From: Candidatus Vicinibacter proximus
Lineage (GTDB): Bacteria; Bacteroidota; Bacteroidia; Chitinophagales; Saprospiraceae
Length of the DNA stretch: 64,000 nt
Assembly: GCA_016713905.1 (NCBI GenBank)
Contig: JADJOE010000003.1
Span: forward strand, 992,001 to 1,056,000
Direction: 5' to 3'
A program made the translations under genes and the position numbers. Below the pieces are notes generated by a model. The model had not been told where the DNA came from, ran no database searches, and saw only the letters and a program-made list of their open reading frames with translations. Positions 18,954 to 30,900 of the stretch are shown in pieces (position 1 is the first letter of the stretch; each line of letters opens with the position of its first letter).

Positions 18954-21900
18954 TTACTCTACGGAAATCATCTTCTTCGTTGCCGTATGATCTGCAGCGT
19001 CTAACTGATAATACAACACACCAGTTGCATTCAAGTCTCCTTTGCTAATCTGGTGATGATTCAATCCCTTCTGACCTTTAAGTTCATATACCCGAAGTAC
19101 TTTTCCTGTTACATCATATACTGTTAACTTCACAGCTCCGGATTCAGGTAAACGATAACTTACTACCGTCTCCTTGCTGAATGGGTTTGGTTCATTCTGA
19201 TACAATTCAAATACTCCACTCTCTACTATTCCTCTGTCTGTTCTCACTCCCATCACTGGCTCTAGTAGATTGTCTTTCTCATCGTATGCCTGAGCTGAGG
19301 TGATGTTACTGTTTATTGCCATCATCTTACTCAACACGCCATTTCTGGTTGCCGTGAAGTTTATCACAAATAATTCATCTTCCTTTCCATAACTTAATCC
19401 CTTATCAGCATTCCAGCTCGTTGTCAACATTCCTTCCGATACTCGCTTTGTTCCAAAGTTAGCTTCTGTGGTCTTCAACACTCCTGATTCTGTTCCCTCA
19501 TACATCAGACTACTCTGATCAAACTTCAAGGTGAACTGGTAACCCGAAATATTTCTAAAATCTGATGATTTGAAACTGACTCGGTAACTTTCTCCTGCAA
19601 TCACTTCCTGGTCCTTGATTTCAAAACTCAATTTGCCATTCGTTCTGCTTTGAATACCCTGAGCACCGTTTGCTCTGGAATCTCCTGTTACATCTCCCAT
19701 TTTTACAGAGATAAAGTCCACCACTTTACTCTTATCCAACATCAGGTCAGCACTTCTTGGTGCATCCCATGGTGATTTTGGATCCGCAAAAACATAATCC
19801 GCAGGAACAAAGGTCCAGCTCTTTACATTCCTGAACTCATTGTTGATACCCAAGATCAACTTTCTCAATTCAGCCATATCTGAAGCAGTTATGGTTTTAC
19901 TTGCATTCACATCTGCTGCGAGCAATTTGTATGGATCTGTAATCTCTGATTGACCAAGAATGTGTTTCTGGATCTTTACGATATCCTGTGTAGTTACTCC
20001 ATTTGCATGCTCATCGTTACGCTCTGGTTTAACACTGTACATGGTATTCATTACCAAATCTCCGAAGCTATATGGACTTCCCATCATTTGTCTCATCATG
20101 GATCCATTGTGGAATAAACTAACTTCAACAGGTCTTGTTTCTACCCCTGTCTCCGTCTTAATGTTTCCGCTAATTTTACCCTTTGCTGTTCCCACATTAG
20201 GGCATATGTTTTGATTATCCTGAATGACGATAATTGTTTTACAATAATCCTTGTTGCCTTCTTCATCTTCAACCCACAGTTCTACTTCTAAAATTATTTC
20301 ATCGTTTAATTTCTTGTCCACAAAATCCTGACAACAAACTGTAAGCGATGGTTTGGTTGGATCTTCATCGAAGTAGAATTTCAGATTTTCCTGACTGGTA
20401 CAGTTGTCATAACTTCCCTTATCCAGATCTTTGGCCCAGATATCCACACATCCACTGCTTGGCATAGGCACGGTAATCACTCCGGTCAAACAATATGGCG
20501 TCGGTGCCTTACAATCCTTGATCTCAAACAAACTCTCACATACACCAACATTGCCACATCCATCCTCTACAAACCATTTTATCTTATGGATTCCTATCGG
20601 ATACGTACCACTTGCATTGAATGGATTATGACTGTCATCTGCAAATGGATTGTGACTGAATTCTACCGTATCCCCAGCTGCATATTGTTTGCTGGTCAAC
20701 GTGCCTACACGGAAGTCATATCCTCCATGTACGCCCTTGCCATCATTGAACGCATCTATCTTATATTCCCAGAACAACCAGTCGGCTGGCGTACAATTAT
20801 CTGTAGCACTTGCCGTCAAACTGATATGACCTACACACACGCCTAACTTGCTGTCGATCTTCGCCGGTTCACATGGTCCTACACTGCAACTTACCACCGG
20901 ACGATTTTGATCCCTTACTTTGATTACCTGTAATGCCTCCCATCTTCCATGATCAGGATCGATAAATGGATCGTACTGACACCAGTCGATCACCACCCAT
21001 CTCCTCAACACCTTGAAGCATGCATCCGGCTCTATGTTAAACTGCTCGTCAAAATATTCTATCGACAATAACGCACAGTTGTCATCTGCATTATTGATCA
21101 CCTGTGGGCGTCCCAATTGTGGATTGTCCGGGGAAATATCTGCTCCACAACCATCCAAGGTTACCGGCGTCTGTGTACACACTCCGTTTGGCCACAATAA
21201 GTCCGTATATCTCGGATCGTTACATGCTACATCATCTATATAGAATGGATCGCAATCTACTACCCAGATTGTCTGTATCGCCGTCACATTGATGTTGTTA
21301 GGTCCTGTGGTCGAAATGATCCTTTGTATCACACCCTGACCACACTCTCTTAGGTCATTTACCGTAATTGTAGGCGTTGACCCGCATGGACTCAATACAT
21401 ATCCGTCAAATCCCCAGGTCAACTCATACTTCCTGTCCCAATGTGCAGTGTCAAAATACTGATAGTAGTATTCACATGCCTGGTTCGGCGCAGGTTTCGG
21501 TTGTGCATTCGTCTGTACATATCCAGGGTAACCTGTATAATCATTGCGCTCACAGAATTTGTAGCATACCAAATCCTTGGTTACCACTTTCCTCCTGTCG
21601 GTTAAGCTCGTTACCACCTTTCCAAAAGTCGCATCATTCGGATTCGTCAACTTCGTTACATCAAACCAGAACCAGCAACTTACCACTATATTCGGTGGTG
21701 CTATCACTGTAGGTACTGCTTTGTTTTGTACTTCCACTTCTACCATACAGTCGCTGAATCTTCCATTCAACACACTGCTCGTACTTGTCATCCTGATCGG
21801 CGTCACAGGTCCCGGTCCCGGATCTACATCAAACACTCGTAACACTACCATCACTTTCGTCCCTACATCCGCACAGCAGAAATCTGTATAATCATCAAAA

Positions 21901-24900
21901 TAAATCTGGTTGCCTGCCAATATACTGTTGTCATCTCCGTTGCGTCCCTGACAGGCCACCACGTTGTTTGAGTTACTTCCATTGTTCGTTCCCAGCAATT
22001 CTGCCATTCTGATCACTTTGAAGTATACATGTGGTTGGCAATTGTCAAAGCTACCCTCATCCAGATCTTCTGCATGCAATCTCGCATAATTCGTCAATGG
22101 ACTCTGATTTCCATTAAGGCTCACCACCGTAGCTGTACGACATACTGCCTGTGGCGGTACTCGGTCTATTACATTCAACACTATTCGCTTCTTCGTGATG
22201 TTGCCACAACAATCCGTTGCAACTATATACCCATTGTATATTCCTTCCGGCATATCCAACACCACAAAGCCTGCTGTCTCATCTCCTAATACCGTTCCAT
22301 TGTCCACTTCCACTGTGTAGTGTACTTCATTTGAACAATTGTCCAATATCCATGGCGCAGGTACTTCCCAGCGTCCTGTACATGTCCAGCTCTCCATATT
22401 CACCCGTGCACTGTCCGGATACAATACCTGTGGTCCTTCATCGTCTATTACCTTGATGATTTGGTTATGACCACCCACCTGGCTGGTACACCAATCCATC
22501 ACTGTCCACTGTCTCAATACTTTGAAACAGCCTACAGGACCTGCATCACATCCAGGTGTCGCCAGGTCAAATACGATATCCTTATACGTCACTGTAAGAT
22601 TAGAACACTCCGCTCCTCCAGGTCTTCCTGTTCCTACCCACATAATGTGGCGGTCAGGACCCCAGCACAATGGATTGTTTGGTGACCATTGTCTGTGCTG
22701 TGGATAATACACTGGATCAGGACTTGGATGTCCATAATGTGGATCATTCACATCATCGATACAATTCCAACCCAACACTCTCGGTAACCTTCTGTTTGGA
22801 TACTGATCCGGTGCGTTTGGATTTGCCAACCAAAACGCGGAATCCAGAATATAACCATCCACACACTCTGGGAAATCCGACATATGCGGCGTTACATTCT
22901 TGTTCCTGTCTATCTTCTCATCACATTCTAATGCCGCCTGATCCAAATTGTCATAATTCGCAGGCACTGTTACCTCAAACAAATCGCCAATTTTTACAGT
23001 AATGGTCTGTACACATACTGATTTATTGCCGGAGGCATCCGTGGCTGTCCAGGTTCTAGTAATTCTTCTTGCATATCCTTGCGGACATCCTCCCTGAACT
23101 TCACTGTCACGATAGCCAATACTTGCTCCACCACAATTCTCGTAAACACTTGGCTGACCTGCTACACTTGGTGCTGTACTCGATCCGCACGATAAGCTTA
23201 CATCCGGAGGACAAGTCATGTAAGGTGCTATCTTATCCTCAACTCTTCCATGTCCCCAACAGCTGTTGCCGGTTACTGGATCTATTATCGTTATCTTTAA
23301 TTCTCTTCCTATGTCGTTGCCATTGATTTGTACCCCTCTCCTGTTTGGATCACGGTCGATCAATGGTCCTCCCTTCCAGTCTCTAACTTCTACTATGTAA
23401 TCATCATAGCAAGAGTATGGACCTCCTTCCAGTACCATATCAGGGTAGATCGTAGCTCTGCAGCTATCGTCCAGACTGATTTGGATGTCATCATTACATG
23501 CCAGTGCTCTGGTTGGATTTGCGTATTTATTTACACACACCTCAAACTCACAGGTACCCACATTACCAGAGGCATCTGTCGCACGGTAACAAAGCTTTGT
23601 ACATCCTATCGGGAAAAAACATCCAGGACCATATGGCGCTCCACAGGTCTGTACCAACGGAACTCGATTCGAATTCGCCAGATTGTAACCGATCACGCCC
23701 ATCCAGTTGGCGCCTCCAAATCCAAATGAACTGTTGATAAATGGTGCTGCAAACTGACCTCCAGTATACGTTGCTCCATCTATCGGTGTTCGAATATTGG
23801 CATCTCCCATCGGTCTTCCGGCACAGCCACTGAACAGGGATGCATTCGTGCCTCCTGTTCCAGGTGCATGGATATAGATTCCTCTGGTCTCTCCAGGTGC
23901 CATCGTCAAACATCCCAACACTGTAGTCTCAGTTTGTATTGGTGCACATCGCTTGATCGTATCTGTCCTTGTTCCGGTCAACAATCTGAAGCTGTCTATC
24001 ACTGTGGTGAACTGTGCTCCGGATGTAGGGGTCCTTGTCGCACATAAGGTCCACGCATTCGGCGTAGCTACTACCGGCGCGTGTCCGCCAGGATTCGTTG
24101 TATAATAGATGTTGTGTGGTACGTTCGCAAATGCTCGTTCTCCCAACAACTGTAAATTCAATAAACTTCCCGAGGTGTTGACCAAGTCAAACATCACTCC
24201 CCAACTCGCAGCTCCTCCGGTAATAGACCAGTAAGATGCAGGTGGCAAACATACCGTAGTCATATTTCGGTTGCCAAAGTATGCGCCCGCAGGACAATTG
24301 TCCATCGCCATAAATGGTGGTGCATCCCAGCTGGCTTCACACTCCCCAGGTCCTAAGTTTATGGTAACAGGTGATTTTGTTGGACAACCCATGATAACCG
24401 GTGGTAGGTTATCTACTACCGTAACTACAGCAAGGCAGGTGCCTACGTTGCCACATTCATCTGTAGCCCTTAAATTCACATTATTTGGCCCAATGTTGGC
24501 ACAAGTAAATGTGGACGGTACAGCTGTCAAGACCAATGCAGGAGTAGCAGTACAATTGTCAGACACGCTGGACAATAACTGAACAGGGGTAACCGTAGCA
24601 TTGCCATTGGCATCCAGGAATATAGAAATATTTCTACAGGATAAAACAGGGGCTGTATTATCAGATACCGTTATTATCTGAGAACATGTTCCAGAGTTAC
24701 CGCAAACGTCAGTGGACCGATATGTTCTATTCACTGTGAATCTATTTACGCAGGTCAAATTGCTGACTACATCTCCAACATGAGTGACTACAATGCCAAC
24801 ATTTCCACAATGATCAGCAGTGATAACACTAGCCACATTAACAGGCGGAACTGCACTGGCACATTGTACTGTAACCGGAGGAGGACAAACTACCGATGGT

Positions 24901-27900
24901 GCCGTAATATCATTAACTGTAATGATTTGAGTGCAAGTTACTGCACTTCCTGGGCAACAACTATTAACTGCGCGATATGTCCTTGTAACCACATATCTGT
25001 TGGCACAAGTTTGGTTACTGATCACATCACTGACATGAGTAACTGTTGCAGGACTTGCGCATGGATTGGAAGTAACCACAACGCTGGCTGGATTTGGTGC
25101 AGGAACATCAATAGCACATCCAACAGTAAGCGGCGCAGGACAACTGATTGTTGGTGGCCCATTAACGGTTACAGCCTGACTGACGCACTGGGTACAACCA
25201 GGATGTCTGTTGTTAGGCACATTGTCTGCAGCGTCAAAACAATATTGGACCGTATGATTTCCTAATCCAACTGATGCCGGATTAAATACAGTATTTACCA
25301 CACCATTCACTCTAAATACACCTACTCCTGATGCTGGTCCGGATCCATCCCCCAAAGTGGCAGATCCATTTAATACAACGGGTGGATCTGTAATACAATA
25401 ATTAGCATTTAATCCATTGATTTGCGGATTTGGATAATAGCAAGTGTTTCCAATGCTTAAGGTTACACCCAAACTATTTGTAACAGATACTGTATAACCA
25501 ATGGCATCTACATGCTTACCTCTCAAAGTATAATAAACGTTCTCGTCAGCCTCATCAAATTGTCCATCATTATCATTGTCAATACCATCGACAGTACCAA
25601 CTGTTAATGTTGTACCTATTGGAATGGCTAAAGGTGCTGCCGGTGGAGGTGGACTTGAATTTAAAAACAATCCACTTACTGCACTTACAGACCATGTTTG
25701 ACCAGAAGGTGCATTAACCTGAACTAATTCACTAAATTGTCCATTGGTCAATGTAGTAGCATTGTTTAAACAACTACATGGATCTTTAATACTAAGTGTG
25801 CAATTAGTAACTGTTACGCTTCTGGTTGAAGAAGCAGAACATCCTTTTGAATCAGTTACCGTATAGGTTAGCGAATAAGTTCCGGGTGTTGGGCAATTAA
25901 AGATTGGATTAACAATCCCGGTATTGCTTAAGAAAGCTGAACCGGTTCCGGTCCAAAGATGAGTAAATGCGCCAGTTCCACCAGAAGGATTACCATTCAT
26001 ATTTACCGGTTGACCTTGACAAGTATTTACAACTGCAGGAGTTATGTTCACAACAGGCGTTGGATTGATGACAAGAGTTCTGGAAGCTGAAGGTCTACAC
26101 GAAATATCTATAGGAACCGGGGACAGTATTGCATATAAATAATAAGTTCCCGTGCCAGGAAATAAATGATTAGTCGTAGCAGTTGTTCCTCCTCCTCCAA
26201 GGCCAGCATTTGGAATTGTGGCAATGATAGTTCCTCCGGAATATGGGTCTGTAAGTAGCACATTTGATCTTTTAAATGTTATGCCATAGGTATTGCCCAT
26301 ATTAGAAAGACCCGAAGACAGCAAATTGACATTTGTTCCATCACATGCTTCATTTGCTGGGGTTGTTGTAAGACTGCCAATTGAAGGACAAACATTACAT
26401 CCTCCAGGACCATTTAAAGTTACTGCTAAAACGGATGAGCAACCATTTCCGCTTGAAGTTACAGTCACAGAATAACCTCCGGCGACAAGTCCGGAAATAT
26501 CTTCGATATTGTTTGTATACCCGTTTGGACCTATCCATGCATAGGTATAAGTGCCAGTCGGGGTAACGGTAAGATTAATCGAACCATCTGTGGAAACACA
26601 AGTTGTAGGTTCAATATGATTTTCTGATAATCCTGGGTTAGGAAGTACATTCACAGTGGAGCTTGCTGTTTTAGTACAGCCATTTGCATCCGTAACCGTC
26701 ACTGTGTAGGTGGTATTTATTACAGGAGCTACAGTAATTGCATCTGTCATGGCCCCATTACTCCAGGAATAACCAGTGCCTCCTGATGCAGTAAGGGTAA
26801 TGTTTTTTCCTGAACAATTGCTTGGATTCAGAGGTACAATCGCTGCATTTGGCAATGGGTTAACCACGATTTGAGTAGTTCTGGTTGAAGAACAATTGTT
26901 AGCATCCGTTACAGTTACAGTGTAACTGGTCGTAATAGATGGATTTACCGTTATTTTTGCGGTATTGGCCATGGTACTCCATTGGTATCCAATTCCTCCG
27001 GAAGCTGTGATCATTACAGAAGCTCCATTACAAATAATACTGTCGTTAGGTGTATTGCCGGAACTTTCCATATAGGTCATTCCAATCACCGGCTTTTGGG
27101 TAACCGTAATTTTTCTACTCAAGACTGCACTACATCCTCCTGCATCAGTGACCGTAACAATATAGTTTGTAGTTACAATCGGATTTACATTTATAGCGGC
27201 AGTTGTGGCACCATTACTCCATGAATACATCGTGCCACCAGAAGCAGTAATCACAGCAAGATCTCCAGCACAGACCGTGCTGTCATTAGGTGCACTTCCA
27301 GAATTGTCTGTCTCAGAAATATTGGCATTTGGGTTTACTGTTACAGTAACAGAACTGGTATTGGTACATCCGTTCCAATTATCGGTAACTGTAAGCGTAT
27401 AAGTTATTGTTTGGGCTATATTGCTGGCTACGGGATTTGCAATTGTGGTACTGGATAAGTATGTGGAGGGTGACCAATTGTATGAATAATCTCTTGAAAA
27501 CCTGAATGCATCTGGAAATCCTGTCCATAAGGTTGTCCCATTTCGTCCAATAACAGTTGTTGCAGAAGTACCCCCTCCATTTTCAACACCTTGAAGCTTT
27601 GAAGAAGTACTGTTTGTAAGGGCAATTGTGTGAACCTCTATATTGTTGGTAGTTTCAAACAATATAATTTGAAAACTAGTATAAAAAATCTGAGCTGAGC
27701 CTGAATTATAAAAGCCAACAGAATCATAATTCACAACAAATCTTCTATTTGGGCTAGAACCATCAGTAAAATAATTCAAACTACCAGTGGTTATACTTCC
27801 AGCAATTAACCTTAAATCAAGGTCTGCAAAGACCCCAGCAATGGTAAAATTAGGATTTGAAGTATTTGGAAAGCCACTTCCATATCCTCCGGTTGTTGGC

Positions 27901-30900
27901 GTACCAAAATGGATATTTCCATTTGTACCTATTACTAATGATGAAAAAATATTTCCATAAAAATTAAAATTGTATGGAAGGGCTATTCCTGACCAATAAC
28001 CATCATCCAAGCTTCCACCAGATAAAGTTGTAGTTTCGACGCCATTTGTAACCAAATGAGTTACACCTGCTCCAGGCACAGGGATAGGAGAAAAATTAAT
28101 TTTACTTGCTATGTAACCAGTATCCAAAATAGTGGCAAGTAAGTTACTAGTCCCTAACCTACACACACTTGATGGTGTGGCCGAAACCGATATTTTCGGT
28201 TTTGGGTTAATATATAAACTACTTGAAGCAACTGCAGTGCAACCAACTGCATCTGTGACGGTCACTGTATAATTTGTTGCAGAAGGAGGATTCACATTTA
28301 TTGAAGTTGTGGTAGCTCCGGTACTCCATAAATAATTTACACCACCACTTGCAGTAAGCAAAACAGGTATTCCTTCGCAACTAATCGGATTAAGCGGAAT
28401 AATTGAGGCTATTGGACTAGAATTTACTGTAACCGTTAATACACCCGTACTATCAGTCATGCCGGATGCAGGGCAAGTAACTATTAACTTGTAATAATAG
28501 GTACCGGTAGCCAATGGATCAGTTGTAAAACATTTATCCTTTGCACAAGGAATATCTGTAAATGGCCCTCCCGGAGCATTTGAAGATTTCCATTGATAAG
28601 TAAGTCCCGATCCTGTACTTTGCCCGGAAACACAAATTGTGGTTACCCCATTAGAACAAATTGGATTTGGATTGGCAGAAATGCTGCCGGCAACCGGTTG
28701 ACCTGAACATGCAGTGGCCACAGTTCCAGAAAATTCATCTGCACCTATATCAGGTGTAGATGCATTTCTTGTGTTGCCATCATAATCAGTGGTGATACCC
28801 GCTACAGCAGCTCCACCACTTTCCAAAAGCGTTGGTTTTGCAGGATCAATGTGAAGAAAGTTGGCATTTGGGCCTAAAGTGCTTAAGAAATAAGGACTTT
28901 CTGAAACAGAATTGGCTTCACGGGTGGAAACTCTTGTTTTAAAGTCTGCTAAAACTGAATCAGCGTTGGTACCATCAAAAAATATCAATCGGTTTACACA
29001 GGTCCCTCCTGCATAAAAATTATTTCTGTTTGACCCACTGCCATAATTGGTTAATGTTGTCGAAGACCTTTGATAGGCAGTAGTTTTACCTGTTCCTTTC
29101 GGATAGGATAAATTTATTATATTGTTGTTATTCAAATTTAGGGTAGCGGAAGTTGCCGTGGTACTGGTTGTTGCAAACAAGCCACAGGTACCAAAATTTG
29201 CACCTGTAGATTTTGCATCTAAATAAATGGTGTTGTAACTCACATTTACGGTAGTAGTAGTTGATGTAGTTGTTAGGTTAATCCCTCTCAAAGTGGGAGC
29301 AGTTGCAGAAGAAGTACTTGCAAGCGGAGCTTTTAGATTCCCTATCAAATTATTGTAAACATTGGCATTATTCGCAGTTCCGGTACTCGTAATCTGTATT
29401 CCAAATACTGTCGGTGCTCCGGTAGAAAAGCTTATAATGTCGTAAATTTTATTGTTGAATATTGTTGGAGCACTACTGGATTGGTTTATTCCACCCACAG
29501 TTGTCCCTAGAGATGAAATATTGTAGACAGTATTAAAAGAAACTGTCCTGACACCGGTGGTTGTAAAAGTGTATATTCCATAAGTTATACCGGTCCCTGA
29601 ATGAACAAGATTAAAAACATTGTTATAATTATAGTTTTCATTCACTGGGGATCCAAAATTATAAATACCATACATTGCTGAAGAACCGGTAGATTTAATA
29701 CAACTTAAATTACTCACTGTATTGCTATCACAGACTACTGTTCCAGTTGACGTTTGAATACCATACATTGTACTGGTGGTTCCTGCACCATCAATACTCA
29801 TAGAGTCCACTAAATTTTTCTTTACCGTTACTGCCATACCAGTTGTACCGGATGAATTATAAATCCCAATTGTGGTGCCTCCAGAAGTACCAAACCGCTT
29901 GATGTTTTTAACGGTATTGTTGATAATATTTACAGCCACGGTGCCTAAACTGGAGGTATTGTAAATAGTATACAATGTTCCACTACCAGTCAATGCGAGA
30001 TCACTGTACGTGATATCCTTCACCGTGTTACCTAATATATTTAAAACTGCAGGAGTAGCCCCGTTGTTATAAATACCATAACAGACTCCTGATGTGGCGG
30101 TTAGATAATTTCCGGTTAAGATATTATTATTGATATTTACAGTATTTCCTGCAGGGGTAGAACCTATACCATTTTCAATGAATGCCAACTGTGAGGTGGT
30201 TGCCCCGCCATTTAAATTGATGTTGTTGTTGTTGATCGTAGCGGAGGCACTGGTACCAGATTGGGCATAAATCCCTCTAAAAGTAGTAATATGGTTAAAA
30301 TGTGTTCCGTTGTTATTGTTGATTGTATTGAAGGAAATATTTACACCCCATTGGTTTATAGCTCGGATTGCGGCAGATGGATTAGTTGCACCTGATGCTC
30401 CTCCAAAATTAAAAATGGTATTGCCGGTCATTAAAGAATTCCCACCAACATCATTCAAGGTATCCCCAAGATTAAATGGAGAAGAGGCTGCGTACCCGCT
30501 TAATACGATACCATAATTACAATTGGATATGGTATTGGTATAAAATTTATTGTTTGAATTCGTACCTGAGGATAATGTTGGTACTAAGGAAGTTGTAGTT
30601 GCTGTAGGTGTTGAATTTAACACATCAATTCCTCTGGAGCCCTCGACCGCAGGAAGCGTCCCGGATGCATTGTTAATGTAAGATAGTGTGATGACACAAT
30701 TTTTTATGGTATTGAACTGACATCCATTCGATACGCTTTGTTTGAACAATCCATAACCATACTCCATGGTAGATGGGTTGGAAATATTTAGTGGGTTTTC
30801 TGTTAAATTTATTCCATCTATGGTTACATAGTCCGATCCAACCAATCTAAAAATCCCATCCTGAACAGCTGTACCTGGAGTTCCTGTACCATTGACATAA

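Noticed and set aside
23563..23913. Minus-strand 116-codon ORF inside the 4092-aa gene
   Set aside because: It is a shifted frame of the same strand; its Trp/Arg-rich sequence is an alternative-frame product of the giant gene.
6335..25265. Many plus-strand ORFs of 60-160 codons opposite the giant genes (for example 24780-25265 and 21377-21712)
   Set aside because: They lie antisense to long, well-supported genes, show low-complexity or Cys/Ser/His-biased sequence expected from antisense frames, and have no signal peptides, motifs or start contexts.
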